A stretch of 38,416 nt of DNA from CAZHZT01 sp964537285 (GTDB lineage Bacteria; Bacteroidota; Bacteroidia; Chitinophagales; Saprospiraceae). Of the stretch, positions 13,166 to 19,433 are shown in pieces. How positions within the stretch are numbered: position 1 is the first letter of the stretch; every line of letters starts with the position of its first letter. A program made the translations under genes and the position numbers. Where the stretch lies: positions 1 to 38,416 of the forward strand of contig CAZHZT010000045.1 in the NCBI GenBank assembly GCA_964537285.1, in the 5' to 3' direction. The notes under the pieces are model-generated. The model searched no databases. It saw nothing but the letters and a program-made list of their open reading frames with translations, and had not been told where the DNA came from.

Positions 13166-16100
13166 CAGCTTGACTGCTTCATCGATCTGATCTGCCCTGC
13201 TATAACAGATACGATAACTGTAGAAACGAACACAGGTATGTGCATGGGCATTGCGAACTTCCCACTTGCAGAGGTTGAAACATGCAGTGGTGCCGGTACG
13301 CCAGCCTTCCAATTCTACATTGAAGGGGCAGGTGTTGATGGCTTGCCTTCTGATACATGGATCTCTGGTCAACCTGCAGGTCTGATGTATAACTTAGGTA
13401 AGACGAAAGTGAGCATACGTGCCTTTATTCCAAATCAATCAGCTCTTGGATTCTCCGATACGTGCTCAATTGTAATCAATGTATTGGATAAAGAAGCGCC
13501 AACAGTTGTTTGTGTTGATCCTAATGTTGTTATGGATAATAACTGTGGTTCTACAGTAGCTGCCGCTGACTTTAGCAGTGGTTCTACGGATAACTGTACC
13601 GTTGATAATAACTTGATTTACGAAGTCAGCAAAGATGGTCCTGATTCAGGCTTTGGTCTTGTAGCAACCTTCACTTTAGCTGACCTGAATAATAGTCCGG
13701 TGACCGTTTGGTTGAGAGTTACGGATGAGTCAGGAAATAGCGCTGTATGTGCATCTTCTGTGACGCTCCTTGATCAAACACCACCGCTAATTACTTGTCC
13801 TCCTGATATGACTGTATCTACTCAGCCAAATGTATGTGCCGGTGTAGTGCCTAACTTATTACCATTGGCTACTACAGACAACTGCGCAGTGGTGGATACA
13901 ATGCTTCAGTCTCCACCGGCAGGCGTTCTGTTCGGTGCTGCTGATGGCGATCAGGTTCAAGTGACCCTTACAATAGTAGATGCTCAGGGTAACCAAGAGT
14001 CTTGCTCTGTAACGCTTACCCTGGTAGATGACCAAGCACCTGTGTTTGTGAATTGCCCGGATACTATCATGGTTGGTAACGACGTAGATGAGTGTACGGC
14101 TAAGGTCAACTGGCCGGCACCGATTGTAGAAGACAATTGTGGTAATCCAACGGTAACCCAAATACAAGGTCCTCTTAGCGGAACACCACTGGCAGTTGGT
14201 GAAAACTTCGTCGTTGCTTACGAAGCCACTGACAACAGCGGAAATAAAGATACCTGCTCATTTGTAGTGATGGTAATGGATACTCAGGATCCTGAATTCG
14301 TAGTAGCAATGCCACTTGATGAAACCGTTGAATGTGATGCAATTCCTGCACCATACGTGCTTACAGCTTCTGGTGTGAAAGATAACTGCACACCTTCTGA
14401 TGAAATCACTATCGAATTCAATGAAACGAGTACACAAGATCCGGATGAAACGGTTTGTGGCCATTATAACTACACATTGACCAGAGTATGGACCATTACG
14501 GATGAGTATGGAAATACAAACTCTTATACTCAGGTAGTAACGGTTCAGGATACACAACAGCCTACATTCACCGTACCTGCTGATGTTGCGATTGAATGTG
14601 ATGAAAGTACCGATCCGGATAATACAGGTAATCCTATCGATGTAGAAGACAATTGCGCTAGCTTGAATGCCTTAACCATCGAATTCGATGATGTAAGTAC
14701 TCAAGGTACTGATCCAGGCCAATGCAACTTCTACACTTACACGATTACTCGTACATGGACCGTTACAGATCCTTGCGGAAATGCAACAACGGCTGTACAA
14801 ACAATTGATGTAGCCGATAACACAGCACCAATGGTTGTTTGTCAGGATATTACGGTTCAGCTTGATGCTAACGGTAATGCAGTGATCAGTGCTAATCAAA
14901 TTGATAATGGTACAACTGATAACTGTGCACCTACAAATGAATTGAGCTTGTCACTTGACATCAATAACTTTAACTGCGATGACTTAGGGGAGAATACAGT
15001 GATTCTTACCGCTACAGATCCTTGCGGAAACAGCTCGGCTTGTTTGGCTACCGTAACAGTTGAAGATAACATGGCGCCAGTCTTGGATTGCCCGGATAAT
15101 ATCTTCATTACGCTTGATCCAGGTGCTTGTGACATCATCGTGAGCTTTGCTCCGACTGCAACAGATAACTGTGATGTGACCGTGACTTCTACTCCTGAAT
15201 CGGGTTCCGTATTTGAAATCGGAACAACAGTTGTTGAGGTTGAAGCGGTCGATGAGGCTGGAAACGTTACTACTTGTAGCTTCAATGTAGTTGTGGAAGA
15301 ATTCCCGACTAATAATCAGACCTTGACATGTAACGATCTTGTAATCCTGGCATTAGGTAGCACTTGCGAGGAGGAAATTACAGCGGATCTTATTCTGGAA
15401 GGCAATGAATATGGTTGCTACGAAGACTATGTAATCGAAGTAGAAACGGAAGGAGGAATGATTATTCCTAACGCAACCGTTAACCTTGATCATGTTGGTG
15501 ATACCTTGATTGTTACTGTAACGGATACCGTTTCTGGTAACTTCTGTACAGGCTTATTGGTAGTCGTTGATAATCTGGTACCAAATGTTGAGTGCCCTGC
15601 TGATGTTACCGTTTCTTGTAACGCTGATGTTGATCCGACTATCACAGGTGAGCCGATCTTGCTGAGCTGTGAACCTACTGTTGACATTACTTACTTCGAT
15701 CAGGTTGAAGACTTCGGCTTGTGCAGTGATCCTGCGGCTCAGATTACAAGAACATTTACAATCACCGATGAGAGCGATAACTCAGTTACTTGTGTTCAGA
15801 TCATTACAATCAAGCCATTCGAATTGGATGATGTAGTATTCCCTGCTGATCTTGATCTAAGTAACCCACTTGAATGTGGTGATGTAAATGATGATCCAAG
15901 TTTGACGGATCCGGAGAATACAGGTTATCCAACTATTGATGGTATATCCATTGATGAGAAAGGTACGGGCTACTGTAAGTTGTCTTTCAATGTAAGCGAT
16001 GAAATCTTCACCATTTGCGAAGGTAGCTACGAGATCCTGCGTACATGGAAAGTGAGAGATATCTGTCAACCAATTATTCCTGGCGTGAACCCAGTTGAAT

Positions 16101-19100
16101 ATGTACAGGTAATCCAGGTGATTGATACCAAGGCACCAGTAATTACTGGTCCGGTAGATGTGACCATTGATGCGAATGAAGATTGTCAGGCTAACTATGT
16201 GGTATTACCTCCACAAGTTGAAGATAACTGCTCAGATGTGAATGATATCCTGATCCTTGGCCCAACAGGTCAGATCCTAGAACCAGGTGACTTCCTGGCA
16301 GGATTAGAATTGGGTGATAATGTATTTACTTATATCGTATCTGACGGATGTAACAACTACTCTGATCCTTACGAATTCATCGTAACGGTTGAAGATCAAT
16401 CTGCTCCGGTGGCGATCTGTGACGAACAGACAGTTGTTGGCCTTGGTGCTGATGGTGAAGCTATCCTTTGTGCTGAAACCGTGGACGATGGTTCCTACGA
16501 TAACTGTGAATTATTGGCGATCAAAGTGAAGCGCATGGATGATCCGGCATTCGTACCGTTCACCGATTGTGTAAGCTTCGATTGCGATGACGTTGGAACC
16601 ACTATTATGGTTCGTATGCGCGTATACGATATCATTGGTAACTTCACCGATAATGATCCGAATGCTCGCTACAACGAGTGTATGGTTGAAGTAGATGTGA
16701 CAGACAAGTTGAATCCAATGATCGTTTGTCCTCCAAACAAGGTACTCGATTGTTGGGAACTTGATCCGGATAAGTTCGACAGTGTTGATCCGAATCCGAA
16801 TGCAGGAGCACCAGTTTACAAACTTCCTGAGAATGAGTTGATCGGTTACTATGCTAATGCATTTGATAACTGTGGTGTTGAAAGAGTGAATGTTTCTCAG
16901 AACGGTGGTCCTGATCAGTGTGGTGGTGGAACAATCACCAGAATTTACACAGCAATTGATGTGAACGGTCTTACAAGCTCTTGCGTACAAATCATCACGC
17001 TTGAGAACTCTACGCCGTTCTTCATTACCGATACAGAATGTTGGGCAACGCCATTTGGTGCTAACCACTCTCCTAATGATGGTGTGGAATGGCCATGTGA
17101 TATCACATTGGATGAATGCGGTCCTGGTATCTTACCGGAAGACCTTGAGCTGAACCCATTAGTGAATATCAATGACGTACGTCCGCAAATCATCGAAGAT
17201 GCGTGTGATCTGGTTGGAGTATCCTATGAAGATACTGAATTGCCAATCACCGATCCTGGATGTATCAAGATCATTCGTAAGTGGACGATTATCGACTGGT
17301 GTCAGCCTGATCCATCGTTCCCACTTGAGTATGTAACCTGGACATTTAACCAGGAAATCAAGGTTCTTGAGTCTGATGCACCAACTATCTTGAGTACATG
17401 TGAAGATGTAACGATCTGTGGTTACGAAGAAGAATGCCAGCCAATTCCGGTTGATCTGGTACTAGAAGCAGAAGATGATTGTACGGTTACTGAAGATCTT
17501 ACTTACTACTATAAGATCGATGCATTCTACGATGCTAATGATCCAAATGCACCAGTATTTGACTTTGCTTCGGATGCGAATCCACTTGCTAACCCAGATA
17601 ATGATGAGAATGAAGCGAGCGGTAATTATCCGATCGGTACGCACTTGATCTACTGGAAAGTGGAAGATGGTTGTGGTAACATCACTACTTGTGAATATAC
17701 TTTCACTGTTCAGGATTGCAAGGCACCAACGCCGATCTGTAAAGTATTGAGTACACCGATCATGCCTTCTTCCGGTATGGTTACGCTTCAGGCTACTTCC
17801 TTCGAAAATGGAGATAGCTATGATAACTGTACTCCATACGAGAACTTATTCATCAGCTTCTCTAGTGACATTACAGATGTAGAACGCACGTTCACTTGCG
17901 CCGATGTCGGAATCGCACAAACGGTTGAAATCTGGGTAACAGATGAATACGGTAACCAAGACTTCTGCGAGACTTCTATCGAGATTACTGATCCTACAGG
18001 TGCTTGTATGACAACATTCGATGTTTCCGGTATCATTACTACTGAAGATGATGAAACAGTAGGCGATGTATCTGTAAATATTACGGATGGTGGTACATCA
18101 AGCAGCCTTGATATGATTACCGGAACGAACGGATTCTTCGAATTCAAGTTCTTGCCAGACGATAACAACTATACCATCACACCTGAAAAAGATATTAACT
18201 ATCTGAATGGTGTGACAACATTCGACCTTGTATTGATCACTCAGCATATCTTGGGTACGAATCCATTGAATTCACCATATAAGATTATTGCTGCAGATGC
18301 ATCGAACGATGGTAAGGTAACTACCTTCGACGTGGTCGAATTGCGTAAATTGATCCTTTACATGCAAGAAGAATTGCCAGAAAATACTTCATGGAGATTC
18401 GTTGATAAGGCTTATCAGTTCCCTGATCAGATGAATCCATTTGCTCCGGCATTCCCTGAAGTAATTAACATCAACGACTTATCAACGGATGAGTTGCAGA
18501 AAGACTTCATCGGGGTTAAAGTCGGTGATATCGATGGCAATGCTCAACCGAATAGTTTGATGCAAAGTGAAGATCGTAATAAGACCGGTAAGGTGTTCTT
18601 CGATGCCATGGATTCTGAAATGACCGTAGGTGAAATGGTATCTGTGACATTCAGCGCCGGCGACTTTGCCGAAGTCCACGGTTATCAGTTTACACTAGAA
18701 TTTAATACGGAAGCACTTGAATTGATCAATGTGACAGGTAATGAAATTGCCGGTGTATCTGAAAGCAACTTCGGTATGCGCCTCATCGATGAAGGGGTAA
18801 TTACCACTAGCTGGCATCAGCCAAACAGAACGATCGAAGACGGTACGGATCTGTTTACATTGACGTTCAAAGCCAATCGTACAGGAAATATTAGCCAGTT
18901 CTTGAACCTAAGTTCACGCTACACTGCTGCGGAAGCTTATCGCTTAACAGCCGAGACACAATACGAATACATGGAGCCAATTCTGCGTTACACTACTCCT
19001 GCGGGCGAACAACTCGAAGTAGATGGCTTCTTCGCATTGTATCAGAACATGCCTAACCCTTACCGCGACGTAACCGTAATCGGATTCAACTTGCCTTCTG

Positions 19101-19291
19101 ATCAGAAGGTTAGCTTGAAAATCTTCGATACAACAGGTAAGATCGTTAGAATTGTGGAAGGCGACTTCAAGAAAGGTTATAACGCGATTACACTGAATCG
19201 TACTGAGTTCAATGCTTCTGCTGGCTTGTTGTACTACAAGCTGGAAACAGCAACACATCAGGCGACTAAGAAGATGATCGTTATTGAATAG
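2..19291 (+). CDS. Giant secreted repeat protein (DUF11-like/HYR) with T9SS sorting domain, 5' partial
   Basis: The reading frame is open from base 2 to the TAG at 19289-19291, giving 6429 codons in view. The gene begins upstream of the window, because the first codons are already inside a repeat unit that recurs at 1441. Order: 28 DUF11-like units of about 157 residues (to about 13165); about 17 cysteine-containing HYR/Ig-like domains with DNC and DxxGN motifs (to about 18010); a dockerin-like segment (DASNDGKVTTFDVVELRKLI near 18295-18355); a cohesin-like beta domain (about 18589-18940); and a T9SS type A sorting domain starting YQNMPNPYRDVTVIGF (19039). The protein is very acidic, and the Asp/Asn-rich linkers look calcium-binding. 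Family knowledge suggests export by T9SS and attachment to the surface as an adhesin or filament; the binding partner is unknown. A strong hairpin terminator follows 25 bp after the stop. Confidence 0.93.
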   Translation, partial: SIASAKRVSEGPISNGDGTYNLTYEIKVQNTGDVVIEGVQVADNLAATFPAPAEYAVVSIESEEFDVNTSYNGDAEANLLSGTDVLTAGNEGAIYLTVQVTPNETGVVYENTAIASGTSPGGEDLTDNSDSGSDPTGTNPGEPGDTGGDDDPTPVEFDETADIGTAKRVSSGPLSNGDGTYTLTYEIRVQNTGNIALEGVQVEDNLASTFPSPAEYTIVSVESEEFEVNTSYDGDADANLLSGTDVLTAGNEGAIYLTVSVLPDATTVTYENIAIASGTSPGGEDVSDVSDNGTDPDGDNGEGGEDDPTPVEFDENADLGVAKRVTMNMNNGDGTYTVTYEINVQNTGNVFLEEVQVADNLAAAFPAPAEYEVVKVESEEFTVNSAYDGDNITNLLTGDDALTAGNEGAIYLTVLVTPGAAATDGTVFENTAVASGTTPSGEDASDASDSGSDPEGTNPNEPGDTGGEDDPTPITFEEDASIASAKRVSEGPISNGDGTYNLTYEIKVQNTGDVVIEGVQVADNLAATFPAPAEYAVVSIESEEFDVNTSYNGDAEANLLSGTDVLTAGNEGAIYLTVQVTPNETGVVYENTAIASGTSPGGEDLTDNSDSGSDPTGSNPNEPGDTGGDDDPTPVEFDEEADLGVAKRVSSGPVSNGDGSYTLTYEIKVQNTGNIALEGVQVEDDLASTFPAPAVYTVLSVESEEFEVNTSYDGNDDANLLIGDDLLTAGNEGAIYLTVSVTPNATGVVYENTALASGTSPGGEDVNDASDNGSDPDGDNGEGGEDDPTPVEFDESADIGAAKRVTMNMNNGDGTYTITYEINVQNLGNVLLEGVQIEDNLNETFTDPATFEVVKVESEEFTVNTSYDGNTDVNLLSGTDILTSGNEGAVYLTVLVTPGAAAADDTVFENTATASATSANGEDVNDNSDSGSDPAGTNPDEPGDTGGENDPTPVEFDEDASLGTAKRISQGPTNNGDGTYELTYEIKVENLGNVIISDLQVEDDLANTFNGVAFEILSVESEEFDVNTSYDGSTDVNLLAGTDVLTAGNEGAIYLTVLVTPGAAANGVTTFNNSSVASGNSPAGETISDASDSGTDTDGTNPNEPGDTGGSDDPTPVTFDSNPSVGVAKRTVSINGNPDGSYEIVYEINVENFGDVEISGLQVADDLSVTFPAPCVVDVAALSDDYTINADFGSNGDWNLLTGTNTLAIGDKGAIQLTVTVDECATTGTFFNTAILSGTAPNGSTEMDESVNGSDPDPDGNDDPTDNDSPTPVDLDEEPVLGVAKRVSNGPVNNGDGTYTLTFEIRAENGGNVDINDLQLTDNLDAVFGGNCGYTVDGLESEEFAVNTNYDGSSDDALLVAGQTLKSWDEGAVYLTVTAGPCDDLSGTFENTAIVSGSTPSGEEVEDESTDGTESDPDGNNDPSDDNDPTEFEFDENPLVGAAKRIASGPVNNGDGTYDLTFEIKVENLGDVELSDVQVTENLANTFTGAAAYEILGVTSGEFTLNSGFDGDADVNLLTGDDVLGVGENGSVYLTVRVTPGTQLTGYGNQVIVSSTSPTGEETTDMSTEGSDSDPNNDGDPTNDEEITEFDFIENAVIGLAKRAVNIVNNGDGTYDLNFEFRVVNYGDIELEDVQITDNLDDVFGAGNYDVIGLSSADFAVNTGFDGASDTDLLAAGNVLAAGQEGGVDLTVRIMQAGNYANSAIAEATSPNGTDVSDESVNDSDPDPDNDGDPTNDESTTTIELIENASIGLAKRFVGFTNNGDGTYSVVFEFNVENFGDVDLSNLMINDDLDAAFGAGNFEVVSLTSAGLPININFDGSTDINLLSSTAVLSAGEVASVELEILVLSSGNYSNAAVVEATTPSGETVMDDSVDGSDPDPDGDGEPDEESTTVIDELVEDPIIGTSKRLTAGPASNGDGTYNLTFEIKVENFGNVDLSNIQVQENLAAAFAAANNWTIVSIESEEFTVNTDFDGILDINLLTGTDVLTVANEGAIYLTVQVEPGSGIGTYSNQVVALGTSPDDETVEDASTDGSDPDPDNNNDPTDNDDETTFDFTEDPAIGAAKRISQGPENNGDGTYSMVFEIKVENLGDVELNGVQVEEDLATAFADADAWNILSIESGEFTVNPFYNGSTNIELLNGQDVLLAGETGTIYLGVMVMPGEITTGYANQVFVIGTSPGGEKVSDESTDGSDVDPDNDGDATDNNEETEIDFDSDPSVGAAKRISAGPINNGDGTYDITFEIRVENFGDVVLNNVQIVEDLTAAFAGANNWEVIGASSANLSVNSAFNGASDMNLLTGDDQLPAGKTGVVELTVQVEPGSQTSGYENFAVVFAEAPNGDEFTDVSTEGVDPDPDNDGDPTNDEEGTSIDFMEDPAVGLAKRVTEIESNGDGTFTVRFELRMRNFGDVKLSDVELTDDLDAAFGAGNYEVVLIESEDFAVNTNYNGSDDSNLLAAGNKLEVWEEAAVYMEVLVNTPGEYSNSATATATSPEGTDVIDESTDGSDPDPNGDGTPDEDDTTIIDLDATASIGVAKRISEGPVNNGDGTFDVTFEIRVENYGDVSIEGVQVEEDLAAAFANAANWTLLGTSSQEFEINGAFDGDSVTDLLSGNDVLEVGADGTIYVSVNVEPGANVIGYSNQVTATGTGSDGTDVSDESTPGSDPDPDGDGDPTNDEGGFEFDFIEDPAIGAAKRIISIENNGDGTYDVSFEFVVENFGDIVLEDVQVTDDLAGVFGAANYEILGLSSSEFSINNNFDGDADQNLLAASNELAIDAQGSINLTVKVLSSGSYSNIAVASGSSPGGENVSDQTVDGSDADPNNDGDPSESSNTDIELDNTPIIGIAKRLASITNNGDGTFNVAFEIRVENFGNIDLENLVITDDLAAVFGVGNFDVLSLTSGTLPVNTGFDGINDINLAGANAVLGVGEEAAFALELQVFNPGSYSNVASASGESPSGESTSDESVNGSDPDPNGDGNPDEESSTSFELDDFAAAGLAKRVSAGPVNNGDGTYTMTFEFKVENYGDVVLENVQVTDDLQTTFAGADSWEVISLESEEFTVNTNFNGNTIPELLTGDDFLTPGNEGAIYLTVLVEPGSNLTNYSNTAEITAVTPSGESVSDDSQNGSDPDADGDGDATDDNAATNFDFIEVPAIGAAKRVVSSVANADGTFDVRYEIRVKNFGDIELENVQVTDDLVEAFGFNNYEVLLVESDEFAINTNFDGNLDQNLLAANNTLGILEEGAVYLDVKVLTPGTFSNAATARGASPSGQVVNDETVDGSDPDPNGDGSADESSTTDIELIEVGAIGAAKRISSGPVNNGDGTYTITFEIKVVNYGQVDIEEVQVDEDLALAFASANSWTIADLQSAEFNINASYNGAINTALLDGTDVLAAGSEGSIVITVVVEPGTNLEGYGNQVLVSGQTPSGEELTDLSVNGSNPDPDGDGDPTDNDSVTEFDFIEEPALGLAKRLVSVQANADGSFNVVFEFRAENFGDIEISNLQITDNLAAIFGSTNYEVVGLESEEFSVNTNFDGNADVNLLSASANNMLEIDGEGAVSLEIRVLSSGSYGNTATLSGTSPSGEVVSDDSVNDSDPDPNGDGNPDEASTTNFDLDETAGIGVAKRLSYGPVNNGDGTYDLTFEIRVVNFGEVDLNNVQITEPLAAVFINADGFEVLGIESEEFAVNAFFNGLIDNNLLAADNTLPAGDEGAVYLTVRVTPGINLVGYENQVTATADTPNNGTVSDDSTNGSDPDPDGDGDPTNDDDTTTFEFTENPGIGVAKRLSFAPVNNGDGTHDLTFEIRVVNFGTEDLSSVQVTEDLGFVLANALGYEVIGLESEEFAVNTNFDGTVDVNLLAAGNELVAGDEGSINLSIRVTTGGNLTGYLNQVTASGIVPSGSLISDLSQNGSDPDADGDGEATDDNAPTPFEFIENPAIGLAKRVISTVNNFDGTWDVGFEFRVENLGDLDLTNVEIIDDLDEAFGVGNYQVLTIEGEDVAVNLNYNGSTDQNLLAPFNGLEIAEEAAVTLYVRVLSPGTYFNDAVTNAGGANGVTDESVDGSDPDPNGDNNPDEKSPTVVILVENPLVGAAKRLAALPVNNGNGTFTVEYEVKIKNFGDINLEDVQIEENLASTFNGATGWSVDAVTSPNLSLNPGFNGSSDINLLNGTDILAPGQQGAVYLTVTVNPGANFGPYNNSVTVKANSAAGTPVSDLSANSSDPDKDGDGDPTNDTEVTPVDFNPLSLLGVSKRVSEGPDLQFDGSYTIEYEIRVENYGNIALDSLQVTDDLATTFAGATSWNITGLASDEFQVNPSYNGISDINLLNGLDVLPVNGEGAIYITINVDPGTFTGPYANNAGATAVNPNGDVISDASVNGSDPDPDGDNDPTNNEGATTIQLDCFIDLICPAITDTITVETNTGMCMGIANFPLAEVETCSGAGTPAFQFYIEGAGVDGLPSDTWISGQPAGLMYNLGKTKVSIRAFIPNQSALGFSDTCSIVINVLDKEAPTVVCVDPNVVMDNNCGSTVAAADFSSGSTDNCTVDNNLIYEVSKDGPDSGFGLVATFTLADLNNSPVTVWLRVTDESGNSAVCASSVTLLDQTPPLITCPPDMTVSTQPNVCAGVVPNLLPLATTDNCAVVDTMLQSPPAGVLFGAADGDQVQVTLTIVDAQGNQESCSVTLTLVDDQAPVFVNCPDTIMVGNDVDECTAKVNWPAPIVEDNCGNPTVTQIQGPLSGTPLAVGENFVVAYEATDNSGNKDTCSFVVMVMDTQDPEFVVAMPLDETVECDAIPAPYVLTASGVKDNCTPSDEITIEFNETSTQDPDETVCGHYNYTLTRVWTITDEYGNTNSYTQVVTVQDTQQPTFTVPADVAIECDESTDPDNTGNPIDVEDNCASLNALTIEFDDVSTQGTDPGQCNFYTYTITRTWTVTDPCGNATTAVQTIDVADNTAPMVVCQDITVQLDANGNAVISANQIDNGTTDNCAPTNELSLSLDINNFNCDDLGENTVILTATDPCGNSSACLATVTVEDNMAPVLDCPDNIFITLDPGACDIIVSFAPTATDNCDVTVTSTPESGSVFEIGTTVVEVEAVDEAGNVTTCSFNVVVEEFPTNNQTLTCNDLVILALGSTCEEEITADLILEGNEYGCYEDYVIEVETEGGMIIPNATVNLDHVGDTLIVTVTDTVSGNFCTGLLVVVDNLVPNVECPADVTVSCNADVDPTITGEPILLSCEPTVDITYFDQVEDFGLCSDPAAQITRTFTITDESDNSVTCVQIITIKPFELDDVVFPADLDLSNPLECGDVNDDPSLTDPENTGYPTIDGISIDEKGTGYCKLSFNVSDEIFTICEGSYEILRTWKVRDICQPIIPGVNPVEYVQVIQVIDTKAPVITGPVDVTIDANEDCQANYVVLPPQVEDNCSDVNDILILGPTGQILEPGDFLAGLELGDNVFTYIVSDGCNNYSDPYEFIVTVEDQSAPVAICDEQTVVGLGADGEAILCAETVDDGSYDNCELLAIKVKRMDDPAFVPFTDCVSFDCDDVGTTIMVRMRVYDIIGNFTDNDPNARYNECMVEVDVTDKLNPMIVCPPNKVLDCWELDPDKFDSVDPNPNAGAPVYKLPENELIGYYANAFDNCGVERVNVSQNGGPDQCGGGTITRIYTAIDVNGLTSSCVQIITLENSTPFFITDTECWATPFGANHSPNDGVEWPCDITLDECGPGILPEDLELNPLVNINDVRPQIIEDACDLVGVSYEDTELPITDPGCIKIIRKWTIIDWCQPDPSFPLEYVTWTFNQEIKVLESDAPTILSTCEDVTICGYEEECQPIPVDLVLEAEDDCTVTEDLTYYYKIDAFYDANDPNAPVFDFASDANPLANPDNDENEASGNYPIGTHLIYWKVEDGCGNITTCEYTFTVQDCKAPTPICKVLSTPIMPSSGMVTLQATSFENGDSYDNCTPYENLFISFSSDITDVERTFTCADVGIAQTVEIWVTDEYGNQDFCETSIEITDPTGACMTTFDVSGIITTEDDETVGDVSVNITDGGTSSSLDMITGTNGFFEFKFLPDDNNYTITPEKDINYLNGVTTFDLVLITQHILGTNPLNSPYKIIAADASNDGKVTTFDVVELRKLILYMQEELPENTSWRFVDKAYQFPDQMNPFAPAFPEVININDLSTDELQKDFIGVKVGDIDGNAQPNSLMQSEDRNKTGKVFFDAMDSEMTVGEMVSVTFSAGDFAEVHGYQFTLEFNTEALELINVTGNEIAGVSESNFGMRLIDEGVITTSWHQPNRTIEDGTDLFTLTFKANRTGNISQFLNLSSRYTAAEAYRLTAETQYEYMEPILRYTTPAGEQLEVDGFFALYQNMPNPYRDVTVIGFNLPSDQKVSLKIFDTTGKIVRIVEGDFKKGYNAITLNRTEFNASAGLLYYKLETATHQATKKMIVIE
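13166..18010 (+). other. HYR/Ig-like domain region of the giant protein
   Basis: About 17 consecutive beta-sandwich-type domains replace the DUF11-like units. Typical borders read APxxxCP-(D/A)-xTV, the middle holds a DNC motif, and the end reads D-x-x-GN-x-x-x-C-x-x-x-V-x-V-x-D. Examples are CPADVTVSC near 15595 and CPDNIFITLDPGACD near 15094. The paired cysteines would form disulfides outside the cell, consistent with export. HYR domains are known from adhesive extracellular proteins. The domain count is by eye. Confidence 0.82.
18011..19288 (+). other. C-terminal dockerin-like, cohesin-like and T9SS sorting domains
   Basis: A short carboxypeptidase-regulatory-like segment (VSGIITTEDDETVGDVSV) leads into two dockerin-type motifs, LNGVTTFDLVLITQHIL and DASNDGKVTTFDVVELRKLI; the latter has calcium-loop spacing. 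A cohesin-like fold follows (KVFFDAMDSEMTVGEMVSV to about 18940). The last 85 residues match the T9SS type A sorting signal: YQNMPNPYRDVT, a VSLKIFDTTGK strand, and ending KKMIVIE. This tail is normally removed on export as the protein is attached to the cell surface or released. Confidence 0.85.
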
Positions 19292-19315
19292 AACTTACTG
19301 AATAATTTAAAGCTT

Positions 19316-19351
19316 AAAAGGGCTGTCCCGAGTTTTCGGGATGGCCCTTTT
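19316..19351 (+). terminator. Intrinsic terminator of the giant gene
   Basis: A 16-bp stem (19316-19331 with 19336-19351) has two G·U pairs and a 4-base loop. It begins with AAAA and ends in TTTT, and lies 25 bp after the giant gene's stop. Its upper stem, tcccga-gttt-tcggga, is the same core as the hairpins at 20954, 23810 and 35058. Confidence 0.85.
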
Positions 19352-19420
19352 AGTGTTGGTAAAGGGGAAGGAACCCCTATTCCACTTTTAACTTTATCAA
19401 CATTCTATCCCAAAATTCCT

Positions 19421-19428
19421 TATCTTTG
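19421..19428 (+). promoter_or_regulatory. Bacteroidota -7 promoter element TATCTTTG
   Basis: TATCTTTG matches the TAnnTTTG -7 consensus and ends five bases before the ATG at 19434, so the transcript would be nearly leaderless. I see no convincing -33 TTTG at the usual distance. Confidence 0.5.
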
Positions 19429-19433
19429 TCTTT

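Noticed and set aside
13166..18010. HYR domains as a sign of eukaryotic contamination
   Set aside because: The gene is intron-free and ends in a T9SS sorting domain; HYR domains are common in large Bacteroidota surface proteins.
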